Positions 41,390 through 52,680 of a DNA stretch of 64,000 nucleotides are shown piece after piece. Origin of the DNA: Nematostella vectensis (Eukaryota > Cnidaria > Anthozoa > Actiniaria > Edwardsiidae); the NCBI RefSeq assembly GCF_932526225.1, contig NC_064034.1, positions 498,501 through 562,500 of the forward strand. The letters run 5' to 3'. Position numbers and translations under genes: made by a program. The notes beneath the pieces were generated by a model. The model ran no database searches. It was not told the origin of the DNA and saw only the letters and a list, made by a program, of their open reading frames with translations. How positions within the stretch are numbered: position 1 is the first letter of the stretch; every line of letters begins with the position of its first letter.

Positions 41390-44300
41390 ATGTAAATTCC
41401 AATAAGTAACATTAGGAAAAATAAAACAGTATACTCGGAAAAAAGGTATATCAATCTATCGAGCGCTATGCTCTATGTTAGAATCTACTTAATGAAGTTA
41501 TCCAAGGAATCTAGTTAGTTCTTGTGTGCATAAAATATGTACAGGATCCTGAACAAAGCATGAGCACATCAAAGATGCTGAGAGTACATAAAAATGTCCC
41601 TATACCTTCTTTTTATGTCATGACACACCAAGAACAGTATAATTAAGTATCGATATTTAAAAAAAAAAAATAAAGAAAAAAAAAATAGGCTATCAGCGGG
41701 AATCGAACCCGGGTGGCTGCGTTAGTAGTCAAGTGCCCGCAACGAAAGACTAACGTGGCATTGCTGAAGGGAATTGTAATGAAAATTACTTTTAATACTA
41801 CTGGTATCGTAAACTATCCCAAGCAAAGTCACCATCGGACTGGAGGTTACATTCGGGAAAAGCTTCAGGGTTACATTCGGGAATTTGTTTTACGAGTGTA
41901 ACCTTTAAAAGGTTACAATCGATATTTTTTTTTCCGAATGTAAATTCCAAAAAGTAACATTAGGAAATATAAAACAGTATACTCGGAAAAAAAGGTATAT
42001 CAATCTATCGAGCGCTATGCTCTATGTTAGAATCTACTTAATCAAGTTATCCAAGGAATCTAGTTAGTTCTTGTGTGCATAAAATATGTACAAGATCCTG
42101 AACAAAGCATGAGCACATCAAAGATGCTGAGAGTACATAAAAATGTCCCTATACCTTCTTTTTATGTCATGACACACCAAGAACAGTATAATTAAGTATC
42201 GATATTTAAAAAAAAAATAAAAAAAAAAAGGCTATCAGCGGGAATCGAACCCGGGTCGCTGCGTTACTAGTCAAGTGCCCGCAACGAAAGACTAACGTGG
42301 CATTGCTGAAGGGAATTGTAATGAAAATTACTTTTAATACTATTGGTATCGTAAACTATCCCAAGCAAAGTCACCATCGGACTGGAGGTTACATTCGGGA
42401 AAAGCTTCAGGGTTACATTCGGGAATTTGTTTTACGAGTGTAACCTCCAAAAGGTTACAATCGATATTTTTTTTTCCGAATGTAAATTCCAAAAAGTAAC
42501 ATTAGGAAAACTAAAACAGTATACTCGGAAAAAAAGGTATATCAATCTATCGAGCGCTATGCTCTATGTTAGAATCTACTTAATGAAGTTATCCAAGGAA
42601 TCTAGTTAGTTCTTGTGTGCATAAAATATGTACAGGATCCTGAACAAAGCATGAGCACATCAAAGATGCTGAGAGTACATAAAAATGTCCGTATACCTTC
42701 TTTTTATGTCATGACACACCAAGAACAGTATAATTAAGTATCGATATTTAAAAAAAAAATAAAGAAAAAAAAATTGGCTATAAGCGGGAATCGAACCCGG
42801 GTCGCTGCGTTAGTAGTCAAGTGCCCGCAACGAAAGACTAACGTGGCATTGCTGAAGGGAATTGTAATGAAAATTACTTTTAATACTATTGGTATCGTAA
42901 ACTATCCCAAGCAAAGTCACCATCGGACTGGAGGTTACATTCGGGAAAAGCTTCAGGGTTACATTCGGGAATTTGTTTTACGAGTGTAACCTCCAAAAGG
43001 TTACAATCGATATTTTTTTTTTCCGAATGTAAATTCCAAAAAGTAACATTAGGAAATATAAAACAGTATACTCGGAAAAAAAGGTATATCAATCTATCGA
43101 GCGCTATGCTCTATGTTAGAATCTACTTAATCAAGTTATCCAAGGAATCTAGTTAGTTCTTGTGTGCATAAAATATGTACAGGATCCTGAACAAAGCATG
43201 AGCACATCAAAGATGCTGAGAGTACATAAAAATGTCCCTATACCTTCTTTTTATGTCATGACACACCAAGAACAGTATAATTAAGTATCGATATTTAAAA
43301 AAAAAAATAAAGAAAAAAAAAATAGGCTATCAGCGGGAATCGAACCCGGGTAGCTGCGTTAATAGTCAAGTGCCCGCAACGAAAGACTACCGTGGCATTG
43401 CTGAAGGGAATTGTAATGAAAATTACTTTTAATACTATTGGTATCGTAAACTATCCCAAGCAAAGTCACCATCGGACTGGAGGTTACATTCGGGAAAAGC
43501 TTCAGGGTTACATTCGGGAATTTGTTTTACGAGTGTAACCTCCAAAAGGTTACAATCGATATTTTTTTTTCCGAATGTAAATTCCAATAAGTAACATTAG
43601 GAAAAATAAAACAGTATACTCGGAAAAAAGGTATATCAATCTATCGAGCGCTATGCTCTATGTTAGAATCTACTTAATGAAGTTATCCAAGGAATCTAGT
43701 TAGTTCTTGTGTGCATAAAATATGTACAGGATCCTGAACAAAGCATGAGCACATCAAAGATGCTGAGAGTACATAAAAATGTCCCTATACCTTCTTTTTA
43801 TGTCATGACACACCAAGAACAGTATAATTAAGTATCGATATTTAAAAAAAAAAAATAAAGAAAAAAAAAATAGGCTATCAGCGGGAATCGAACCCGGGTG
43901 GCTGCGTTAGTAGTCAAGTGCCCGCAACGAAAGACTAACGTGGCATTGCTGAAGGGAATTGTAATGAAAATTACTTTTAATACTACTGGTATCGTAAACT
44001 ATCCCAAGCAAAGTCACCATCGGACTGGAGGTTACATTCGGGAAAAGCTTCAGGGTTACATTCGGGAATTTGTTTTACGAGTGTAACCTTTAAAAGGTTA
44101 CAATCGATATTTTTTTTTCCGAATGTAAATTCCAAAAAGTAACATTAGGAAATATAAAACAGTATACTCGGAAAAAAAGGTATATCAATCTATCGAGCGC
44201 TATGCTCTATGTTAGAATCTACTTAATCAAGTTATCCAAGGAATCTAGTTAGTTCTTGTGTGCATAAAATATGTACAAGATCCTGAACAAAGCATGAGCA

Positions 44301-45730
44301 CATCAAAGATGCTGAGAGTACATAAAAATGTCCCTATACCTTCTTTTTATGTCATGACACACCAAGAACAGTATAATTAAGTATCGATATTTAAAAAAAA
44401 AATAAAAAAAAAAAGGCTATCAGCGGGAATCGAACCCGGGTCGCTGCGTTACTAGTCAAGTGCCCGCAACGAAAGACTAACGTGGCATTGCTGAAGGAAA
44501 TTGTAATGAAAATTACTTTTAATACTATTGGTATCGTAAACTATCCCAAGCAAAGTCACCATCGGACTGGAGGTTACATTCGGGAAAAGCTTCAGGGTTA
44601 CATTCGGGAATTTGTTTTACGAGTGTAACCTCCAAAAGGTTACAATCGATATTTTTTTTTCCGAATGTAAATTCCAAAAAGTAACATTAGGAAAACTAAA
44701 ACAGTATACTCGGAAAAAAAGGTATATCAATCTATCGAGCGCTATGCTCTATGTTAGAATCTACTTAATGAAGTTATCCAAGGAATCTAGTTAGTTCTTG
44801 TGTGCATAAAATATGTACAGGATCCTGAACAAAGCATGAGCACATCAAAGATGCTGAGAGTACATAAAAATGTCCGTATACCTTCTTTTTATGTCATGAC
44901 ACACCAAGAACAGTATAATTAAGTATCGATATTTAAAAAAAAAATAAAGAAAAAAAAATTGGCTATCAGCGGGAATCGAACCCGGGTCGCTGCGTTAGTA
45001 GTCAAGTGCCCGCAACGAAAGACTAACGTGGCATTGCTGAAGGGAATTGTAATGAAAATTACTTTTAATACTATTGGTATCGTAAACTATCCCAAGCAAA
45101 GTCACCATCGGACTGGAGGTTACATTCGGGAAAAGCTTCAGGGTTACATTCGGGAATTTGTTTTACGAGTGTAACCTCCAAAAGGTTACAATCGATATTT
45201 TTTTTTTCCGAATGTAAATTCCAAAAAGTAACATTAGGAAATATAAAACAGTATACTCGGAAAAAAAGGTATATCAATCTATCGAGCGCTATGCTCTATG
45301 TTAGAATCTACTTAATCAAGTTATCCAAGGAATCTAGTTAGTTCTTGTGTGCATAAAATATGTACAGGATCCTGAACAAAGCATGAGCACATCAAAGATG
45401 CTGAGAGTACATAAAAATGTCCCTATACCTTCTTTTTATGTCATGACACACCAAGAACAGTATAATTAAGTATCGATATTTAAAAAAAAAAATAAAGAAA
45501 AAAAAAATAGGCTATCAGCGGGAATCGAACCCGGGTAGCTGCGTTAATAGTCAAGTGCCCGCAACGAAAGACTACCGTGGCATTGCTGAAGGGAATTGTA
45601 ATGAAAATTACTTTTAATACTATTGGTATCGTAAACTATCCCAAGCAAAGTCACCATCGGACTGGAGGTTACATTCGGGAAAAGCTTCAGGGTTACATTC
45701 GGGAATTTGTTTTACGAGTGTAACCTCCAA
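41390..45730. repeat. Higher-order block: two copies of 2,185 bp (4 monomers)
   Basis: Landmarks repeat at 2,185-bp spacing: 'ccaataagtaac' (41400/43585), 41713/43898 ('actactggtatcg'), 42427/44612, 42774/44959 and the 'gcgttaatagtc...gactaccgtgg' variant (43350/45535). Related monomers at 38052 and 38399 lie 4,375 bp (8 monomers) before 42427 and 42774. Confidence 0.85.
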
Positions 45731-45889
45731 AAGGTTACAATCGATAATTTTGTTTCCGAATGTAAATTCCAAAAAGTAACATTAGGAAAAATAAAACAGT
45801 ATACTCGGAAAAAAAGGTATATCAATCTATCGAGCGCTATGCTCTATGTTAGAATCTACTTAATGAAGTTATCCAAGGAATCTAGTTAG

Positions 45890-46474
45890 TTCTTGTGTGC
45901 ATAAAATATGTACAGGATCCTGAACAAAGCATGAGCACATCAAAGATGCTGAGAGTACATAAAAATGTCCCTATACCTTCTTTTTATGTAATGACACACC
46001 AAAAACAGTATAAATAAGTATCGATATTTAAAAAAAAAATAAAGAAAAATAAAAGGCTATCAGCGGGAATCGAACCCGCGTAGCTGCGTTAGTAGTCAAG
46101 TAGCCGCAACGAAAGACTAACGTGGCATTGCTGAAGGGAATTGTAATGAAAATTACTTTTAATACTATTGGTATCGTAAACTATCCCAAGCAAAGTCACC
46201 ATCGGACTGGAGGTTACATTCGGGAAAAGCTTCAGGGTTATATTCGGGAATTTGTTTTACGAGTGTAACCTCCAAAAGGTTACAATCGATATTTTTTTTT
46301 CCGAATGTAAATTCCAAAAAGTAACATTAGGAAAAATAAAACAGTATACTCGGAAAAAAAGGAATATCAATCTATCGAGCGCTATGCTCTATGTCAGAAT
46401 CTACTTAATCAAGTTATCCAAGGAAGTTAGTCCTTGTGTGCATAAAATATGTACAGGATCCTGAATAAAGCATA
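45890..46474. repeat. Degenerate terminal monomer at the satellite edge
   Basis: The last monomer and its partial successor carry more private changes than interior copies: 'gtaatgacacaccaaaaacagtataaataag', 'gaacccgcgtag', 'caagtagccgc', 'ggttatattcggg', 'ggaatatcaatc', 'atgtcagaatc' and a short deletion giving 'ccaaggaagttagtcc'. The next monomer is cut off after 'ctgaataaagcat' near 46473, where the 2.2-kb repeat begins. Greater divergence at an array edge is what reduced homogenisation would produce. Confidence 0.8.
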
Positions 46475-46544
46475 TTTCCGATATTTAGGCCGCTATGTAG
46501 GTTAATAGGCTTCACAAAGAAAAAGAGAATCGCCAAATCCCACT

Positions 46545-46856
46545 TTATTTATTTTTATTTGTTTTATGATTTTTACATGATATCAAAACAACAGTTCCCA
46601 AAACAACGTCTTTTTTCTTCCCTAATTTGATGTCCTGTACACAATAAAAGACAATGCGCCCGTGCGTTACGATGTCACGCACCGACATAGGCAGCCCCCA
46701 AGGGACCCAAGACGCCCAAATAGACCTGTATTTTTTTTCATCTTGTATCTCGGCGAGCTCTGCGTGGCGTAACCATATTATAGGCCTGGGATCCTGGTTA
46801 TTGTCCTCCCCATTAATGCGCGGGTCGGAATACCTTGCAAGAGTGTTGTACAGCAT
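46545..46856 (-). pseudogene. Minus-strand 103-codon ORF of the 2.2-kb unit (copy 1), unrecognised
   Basis: Open for 103 codons in copy 1, from ATG at 46856, and ends just before a cluster of AATAAA-like signals on the minus strand (plus 'tttatttatttttatttg'). The predicted peptide is basic and hydrophilic with three tryptophans in its middle; no family is recognised. The equivalent stretch is open in copy 5 (56504-56806) but closed in copies 2, 3 and 4, where the codon after 'GAG ATA/GTA' has become TAA. Copy 2 has a further W-to-stop change and copy 3 an extra T in the T-run. It is probably a decayed terminal exon or chance ORF rather than an active gene. Confidence 0.35.
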
Positions 46857-46922
46857 ATTCGCCGGAAATATCGGTGCTTGGGGCCTTCGGGTTCTTTACA
46901 GCCTTCCGTAAAAGCCTTGTGC

Positions 46923-47000
46923 TGCCATACCGATTGGGTAATCCGTATGTATGGTTTCCTTTTTGTTCTTCAGGCCGGGTTCGATCCCAGGCCAATGGCA
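46923..47000 (+). ncRNA. tRNA-like sequence, copy 1
   Basis: A 78-nt segment bounded by TGCCAT and ATGGCA, which pair as an acceptor-like stem. Inside are a D-arm-like GATT-GGGT-AATC hairpin at 46932-46943 and a T-arm-like stem CCGGG-TTCGATC-CCAGG (46975-46991, one mismatch) carrying the B-box GGTTCGATCCC at 46978-46988. A T-run follows directly (47001-47006), as for a Pol III terminator. The middle is T-rich and does not form a clear anticodon arm, so this is a tRNA pseudogene or SINE-like relic. The same 78 nt occur in all five units. Confidence 0.6.
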
Positions 47001-47077
47001 TTTTTTAATTTTTTTCTTCAATTCTTTTTTCTTACTTAGTGCTAAGCCCCCCTCAATCCGGCATAGTTTTGCGCAAA

Positions 47078-47081
<4 letters not shown>

Positions 47082-47154
<73 letters not shown>
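47082..47154. repeat. (TA)n microsatellite, copy 1
   Basis: About 36 TA dinucleotides in the A-rich stretch after the tRNA-like sequence. Homologous sites in copies 2-4 hold only a few TA repeats followed by poly-A (for example 49328-49345), while copy 5 is again expanded (57022-57081). Confidence 0.95.
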
Positions 47155-47159
<5 letters not shown>

Positions 47160-47329
47160 CAGACCAAGAAAAGGGAAGCATACATAGAATGCTTAATTGG
47201 TGGAGAGAAGAGGGCTATTAAGGAAATCTAAATTTCTTATTACCATGATGCCAACAAAAGTAGAAGGGAAGGGTCACTCTCTTAAAACAATATTGCAGTT
47301 GTTACCTATTATTGAATAAATTTGGTAAC

Positions 47330-48139
47330 ATGTCTTTGTTTATCAAACAAGGTCTATTTGTGAGACAAGCAAACTCGAGGAAGAGTGTTGAAAGAACAGG
47401 TGAGTGTTAAAAAATATCTGATTAGAAAACTACTGTAGATTCCTTTGCACCTAGATAATAACAAACATCATTTCGTTTGTTATTTAGGAGGAATGAAACA
47501 AGCTCTACGAATTCAATGAGAAGTATGTATTACTCTTCTCAATTATACAAGTAGTAAATAATATTTTTTTTAAAACTACTGTAATTCAGTAAATATAAGT
47601 AAGTAAATCCTAAAACATGTATAACCTACAACACACTAGAAATTCCATGGCTATTGACTGTTTTCAACTCACATGTTTTTACATTTTTAACAAGTATACA
47701 ACTTTATTCTGGTACATCTTGTGGTGACTGTGACACCTTCAGGGCCACACCCAAAGCACCTGTGCACCCCATCCACCTAAGGGCATCAACTGCACAGATG
47801 TTCCTGATGAATGAGGGTAAAGGCAGGAAAAGGTTCCGCATCACCATGTTTTCATGGGCCCCGATGATTCCGAGTTGGGTGTGGCCCCTCTGGATGTTGA
47901 CATGTCAACCTCACAGCCGCATGAAAGAAATGCCTAATATCGAATGCCCTACAGTGAGTGTTTTGCAGTCAAGATGGTTTCTGTTAGAAGGTAAAAATTT
48001 TTCTACTTAATTGTAATCATAGCTATGGTCACACTGTATATATAGAACTGTAAATGAAAAGAAAGATAAGAAAGAAAAATAAATATATATTTGCAGTCAA
48101 ATTACAGAATTGCATGATAATCTTCAATATATTGAATAA
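47330..48139 (+). pseudogene. Three-exon coiled-coil gene remnant, unit 1
   Basis: Three stretches carry consensus splice sites. Exon a ends at 47399 (AACAG|GTGAGT). A 35-nt microexon spans 47488-47522 (TTATTTAG|...GAGAA|GTATGT). A last exon spans 48097-48139 (TTTGCAG|T..., stop TAA at 48137-48139). Phases fit (0, then 2), and in the other units the joined reading gives a charged coiled-coil-like tail containing LKEQ-EERDKLYEVNEN-QITELHDNLQYIE. In exon a the coiled-coil signal continues upstream (...ETSKLEEE) only in another frame, suggesting a shared 1-nt deletion around 47384-47389. In unit 1 the microexon also has AGA-to-TGA (stop) and other changes. No promoter or further 5' exons are present, so this is a gene fragment caught in the repeat. 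Parent protein not recognised. Confidence 0.55.
47654..48010 (+). other. 118-codon ORF inside the remnant's second intron (also 49852, 51999, 55352)
   Basis: An open frame of about 118 codons is kept in all four full units (47654-48010, 49852-50208, 51999-52385 with an extended start, 55352-55708). It is preceded by an acceptor-like CCTTCAG|GGCC at 47741-47743 and followed by possible donors (ACA|GTGAGT at 47954, GAAG|GTAAAA at 47991). Neither donor gives the phase needed to join the last coiled-coil exon. The complementary strand is also open for about 65 codons, and differences between copies are synonymous or not in either strand without a clear preference. I cannot say which strand, if any, codes. 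No family recognised. Confidence 0.25.
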
Positions 48140-48315
48140 AAGACTGCAAAACCAACATCTGTTGTAGTAGTTAATTGGCTATTTTGAGCTGAACCCCCCC
48201 AAAAAAAAAATAATAAAAAATAATAATAATAATAATAATAATAAAGTAAACTCAAAATAAAACGAAAAAACAGAGACCCACCACCACCTATTTTGATTGG
48301 TTTACAGCCTTTTAA

Positions 48316-48603
48316 AGGGGCAGTGTCATGGTAAGAGCTTTGCAATAGCTTTATGTCCCTGATACAATAAATTTCAGTGAAATTTTAATTCTGACTTATG
48401 AGCTTTTGGTACATGTGGGAGACTTAAATTCAAAGAAAATGACCACAAACTGTCAATAAACATAGTTTTCAATCAAATATTATATTATGTCAACAAGGTA
48501 TTGACAGCTTTAACAAAAAGTTCAACTGTATGTAGCTAAATAAAAAGCTAAGCTTACAATAAACACTGACTCGAGACATGCGCAGTAGCATGACGCTGAA
48601 CCT
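48316..48603. mobile_element. 288-bp TTAA-flanked MITE, unit 1
   Basis: Terminal inverted repeats of 16 bp, AGGGGCAGTGTCATGG at the left and a copy matching the inverse at the right, flanked by TTAA at the left. In this copy the right end is slightly decayed ('gctgaacctttat'), so the right TTAA is TTAT. There is no coding capacity. TTAA target duplications and short TIRs are typical of non-autonomous piggyBac- or Kolobok-type elements; the parent family is not determined. Confidence 0.7.
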
Positions 48604-49169
48604 TTATAGTGAAATAAAGCTTTACTTAGTCAGCGCAGACAGTATTGCTGATTTTGTCAATATTCTATGCGATTTTACGAACCCCTTCCCCCTTACGTCT
48701 TTAATTGCATTTTTGATTTTTTAATGGATATTTAGGCCGGTATGTAGGTTAATAGGCTTCACAAAGAAAAAGAGAATCGCCAAATCCCACTTTATTTATT
48801 TTTATTTGTTTTATGATTTTTACATGATATCAAATTAACGGTTCCCAAAACAACGTCTTTTTTCTAACCTAATTTGATGTCCTGTACACAATAAAAGGCA
48901 ATGCGCCCGTGCGTTACGATGTCACGCACCGACATAGGCAGCCCCCAAGGGACCTAAGACGCCCAAATAGACCTGTATTTTTTTTCATCTTATATCTCGG
49001 CGAGCTGTGCGTGGCGTAACCGTATTATAGGCCTGGGATCCTGGTTAGTGTCCTCTACATTAATGCGCGGGTCGGAATACCTTGCAAGAGTGTTGTACAG
49101 CATATTCGCCGGAAATATCGGAGCTTGGGGCCTTCGGGTTCTTTACAGCCTTCCGTAAAAGCCTTGTGC

Positions 49170-49247
49170 TGCCATACCGATTGGGTAATCCGTATGTATG
49201 GTTTCCTTTTTGTTCTTCAGGCCGGGTTCGATCCCAGGCCAATGGCA
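49170..49247 (+). ncRNA. tRNA-like sequence, copy 2
   Basis: Same 78-nt tRNA-like structure as in the first unit: TGCCAT/ATGGCA ends, D-arm hairpin, B-box, then TTTTATTAATTTTTTT. No change affects the B-box. Confidence 0.55.
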
Positions 49248-49527
49248 TTTTATTAATTTTTTTTTCAATTCTTTTTTCTTACTTAGTGCTAAGCCCCCCT
49301 CAATCCGGCATAGTTTTGCGCAAAAATAATATATATATATATATAAAAAAAAAAAAAACAGACCAAAAAAAAGGGAAGCATACATAGAATGCTTAATTGG
49401 TGAAGAGAAGAGGGGTATTAAGGAAATCTAGATTTCTTATTACCATGATGCCAACAAAAGCAGAGGGGAGGGGCACTCTCTTAATACAATATTGCAGTCG
49501 TTACCTATTATTGAATAAGTTGGTAAC

Positions 49528-50337
49528 ATGTCTTTGTTTATCAAACAAGGTCTATTTGTGAGACAAGCAAACTCGAGGAAGAGTGTTGAAAGAACAGGTG
49601 AGTGTTAAAAAATATCTGATTAAAAAACTACTGTAGATTCCTTTGCACCTAGATAATAACAAACATCATTTTGTTTGTTATTTAGGAGGAAAGAGACAAG
49701 CTCTACGAGGTCAATGAGAAGTATGTATTACTCTTCTCAATTATACAAGTAGTAAATAATTTTTTTAAAAAAACTACTGTAATTCAGTAAGTATAAGTAA
49801 GTAGATCCTAAAACATGTATAACGTACAACACACTAGAAATTCCATGGCTATTGACTGTTTTCCACTCACATGTTTTTACATTTTTAACAAGTATACAAC
49901 TTTATTCTGGTACATCTTGTGGTGACTGCGACACCTTCAGGGCCACACCCAAAGCACCTGTGCACCCCATCCACCTAAGGGCATCAACTGCACAGATGTT
50001 CCTGATGAATGAGGGTAAAGGCAGGAAAAGGTTCCGCATCACCATGTTTTCATGGGCCCCCATGATTCCGAGTTGGGTGTGGCCCCTTTGGATGTTGACA
50101 TGTCAACCTCACAGCCGCATGAAAGAAATGCCTAATATCGAATGCCCAACAGTGAGTGTTTTGCAGTCAAGATGGTTTCTGTTAGAAGGTAAAATTTTTT
50201 CTATATAATTGTAATCATAGCTATGGTCACACTGTATATATAGAACTGTAAATGAAAAGAAAGATAAGAAAGAAAAATAAATATATATTTGCAGTCAAAT
50301 TACAGAATTGCATGATAATCTTCAATATATTGAATAA
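49528..50337 (+). pseudogene. Three-exon coiled-coil gene remnant, unit 2
   Basis: Exon a ends at 49597 (CAG|GTGAGT), the microexon is 49686-49720 (TTTAG|...|GTATGT), and the last exon is 50295-50337 with TAA. All three are open here in the coiled-coil frame after the shared frameshift in exon a; the microexon reads EERDKLYEVNE plus two bases. The microexon is surrounded by imperfect 'acaaacatcatttt/gtttgtta' sequence. The 118-codon ORF at 49852-50208 lies in the second intron. Confidence 0.55.
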
Positions 50338-50505
50338 AAGACTTCAAAACCAACATCTGTTGTAGTAGTTAGTTGGCTATTTTGAGCTGAACCCCCCCCC
50401 CCCCCAAAATAATAATAATAATAATAATAATAAAGCAAACTCAAAATAAAACGAAAAAAACAGAGACCCACCACCACCTATTTTGATTGGTTTACAGCCT
50501 TTTAA

Positions 50506-50793
50506 AGGGGCAGTGTCATGGTAAGAGCTTTGCAATAGCCCTATGTCCCTGATACAATAAATTTCAGTGAAATTTTAATTCTGACTTATGAGCTTTTGGT
50601 ACATGTGGGAGACTTAAATTCAAAGAAAATGACCACAAACTGTCAATAAACATAGTTTTCAATCAAATATTATATTATGTCAACAAGGTATTGACAGCAT
50701 TAACAAAAAGTTCAATTGTTTTTAGCTAAATAAAAAGCTAAGCTTACAATAAACACTGACTCGAGACATGCGCAATACCATGACGCTGCACCT
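50506..50793. mobile_element. 288-bp TTAA-flanked MITE, unit 2
   Basis: Same 288-bp element with left TIR AGGGGCAGTGTCATGG, right TIR CCATGACGCTGCACCT and TTAA on both sides (50502-50505 and 50794-50797). The TIRs match at 14 of 16 positions. Confidence 0.75.
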
Positions 50794-51354
50794 TTAAAGT
50801 GAAATAAAGCTTTACTTAGTCAGCGCAGACAGTATTGCTGATTTTGTCAATATTCTATGCGATTTTACGAACCCCTTCCCCCTTACGTCTTTAATTGCAT
50901 TTTTGATTTTTTAATGGATATTTAGGCCGGTATGTAGGTTAATAGGCTTCACAAAGAAAAAGAGAATCGCCAAATCCCACTTTATTTATTTTTATTTGTT
51001 TTATGATTTTTACATGATATCAAAACAACGGTTCCCAAAACAACGTCTTTTTTCTTCCCTAATTTGATGTCCTGTACACAATAAAAGACAATGCGCCTGT
51101 GCGTTACGATGTCACGCACCGACATAGGCAGCCCCCAAGGGACCCAAGACGCCCAAATAGACCTGTATTTTTTTTTCGTCTTATACCTCGGCGAGCTGGC
51201 GTAACCGTATTATAGGCCTGGGATCCTGGTTATTGTCCTCCCCATTAATGCGCGGATCGGAATACCTTGCAAGAGTGTTGTACAGCATATTCGCCGGAAA
51301 TATCGGTGCTTGGGGCCTTCGGGTTCTTTACAGCCTTCCATAAAAGCCTTGTGC

Positions 51355-51432
51355 TGCCATACCGATTGGGTAATCCGTATGTATGGTTTCCTTTTTGTTC
51401 TTCAGGCCGGGTTCGATCCCAGGCCAATGGCA
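51355..51432 (+). ncRNA. tRNA-like sequence, copy 3
   Basis: Same 78-nt structure with intact B-box and paired ends, followed by a run of seven T and a second longer T-run. Confidence 0.55.
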
Positions 51433-51704
51433 TTTTTTTAATTTTTTTTTTTCAATTCTTTTTTCTTACTTAGTTCTAAGCCCCCTCAATCCGGCATAGT
51501 TTTGCGCAAAAATAATTTATATATAAAAAAAAAACAGACCAAAAAAAAAGGGAAGCATACATAGAATGCTTAATTGGTGGAGAGAAGAGGGGTATTAAGG
51601 AAATCTAGATTTCTTATTACCATGATGCCAACAAAAGCAGAGGGGAGGGGAACTCTCTTAATACAATATTGCAGTTGTTACCTATTATTGAATAAGTTGG
51701 TAAC

Positions 51705-52511
51705 ATGTCTTTGTTCATCAAACAAGGTCTATTTGTGAGACAAGCAAACTCGAGGAAGAGTGTTGAAAGAACAGGTGAGTGTTAAAAAATATCTGATTAG
51801 AAAACTACTGTAGATTCCTTTGCACCTAGAAAATAACAAACATCATTTTGTTTGTTATTTAGGAGGAAAGAGACAAGCTCTACGAGGTCAATGAGAAGTA
51901 TGTATTACTCTTCTCAATTATACAAGTAGTAAATAATATTTTTAAAAACACTACTGTAATTCAGTAAGTATAAGTAAGTAAATCCTAAAACATGTATATT
52001 GTACAACACACTAGAAATTCCAGGGCTATTGACTGTTTTCCAGTCACATGTTTTTACATTTTTAACAAGTATACAACTTTATTCTGGTACATCTTGTGGT
52101 GACTGTGACACCTTCAGGGCCACACCCAAAGCACCTGTGCACCCCAACCACCTAAGGGCATCAACTGCACAGATGTTCCGGATGAATGAGGGTAAAGGCA
52201 GGAAAAGGTTCCGCATCACCATGTTTTCATGGGCCCCCATGATTCCGAGTTGGGTGTGGCCCCTTTGGATGTTGACATGTCAACCTCACAGCCGCATGAA
52301 AGAAATGCCTGATATCGAATGCCCTACAGTGAGTGTTTTGCAGTCAAGATGGTTTCTGTTAGAAGGTAAAAATTTTTCTATATAATTGTAATCATAGCTA
52401 TGGTCACACTGTATATATAGAACTGTAAATGAAAAGAAAGATAAGAAAGAAAAATAAATATATATTTGCAGTCAAATTACAGAATTGCATGATAATCTTC
52501 AATATATTTAA
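51705..52511 (+). pseudogene. Three-exon coiled-coil gene remnant, unit 3
   Basis: Exon a ends at 51774, the microexon is 51863-51897 and the last exon starts at 52472. A substitution makes GAA into TAA one codon before the stop seen in units 1, 2 and 4, so the tail ends at 52511. Splice sites are otherwise as in unit 2. Confidence 0.5.
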
Positions 52512-52680
52512 TAAAAGACTGCAAAACCAACATCTGTTGTAGTAGTTAGTTGCCTATTTTGAGCTGAAACCCCCCCCCCCCCAAAAAAAAAAATATTAAT
52601 AATAATAAAGCAAACTCAAAATAAAACGAAAAAAACAGAGACCCACCACCACCTATTTTGATTGGTTTACAGCCTTTTAA

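Larger units (their letters stand above)
1..46474. repeat. Satellite array, ~85 copies of a ~546-bp monomer
   Basis: Head-to-tail array that starts before the window and ends near 46474. Taking the start of 'ttgtgtgcataaaatatg' as monomer start, copies begin at 1, 548, 1114, 1655 and so on at 541-566 bp spacing, giving about 85 copies. Each copy holds, in order: the perfect palindrome CAGGATCCTG, a 'gagcacatcaaagatgctgagag' segment, 'atgacacaccaagaacagtataa', an A-rich tract, a B-box-containing tRNA-like segment (minus strand), direct repeats of 'ggttacattcgggaa', a hairpin, and 'gagcgctatgctc'. Copies are very similar, differing mainly by single substitutions, A-run length, a ~20-bp duplication and a 24-bp deletion. 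Short ORFs of about 60 codons recur in every copy simply because the monomer recurs; I see no gene. The family is not one I can name. Confidence 0.97.

Noticed and set aside
155-46090. Calling the satellite segment complete tRNA genes
   Set aside because: Only a T-arm and B-box with T-run are visible. No matching 5' acceptor strand, D-arm or clear anticodon arm could be found on the minus strand.
362-46464. Many ~60-103-codon ORFs on both strands across the satellite array
   Set aside because: They recur because the monomer recurs. Most use TTG-type starts, change with A-run length, and show no codon-level conservation; there is no sign of a gene.
1-46474. CRISPR array
   Set aside because: Repeats are ~546 bp with no spacers, and the surroundings are eukaryotic.
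47743-47990. Using the 118-codon ORF as an internal exon of the coiled-coil remnant
   Set aside because: The acceptor fits the phase of the microexon, but neither donor gives the phase needed for the last exon, while joining the microexon directly to the last exon gives a coherent coiled coil.
49082-49387. Plus-strand ORFs across the tRNA-like part of each 2.2-kb unit (also 46654, 51267, 53264, 54676, 56604, 56785)
   Set aside because: They overlap the tRNA-like segment, T-runs and microsatellites, and change length with these; no domain is recognisable.
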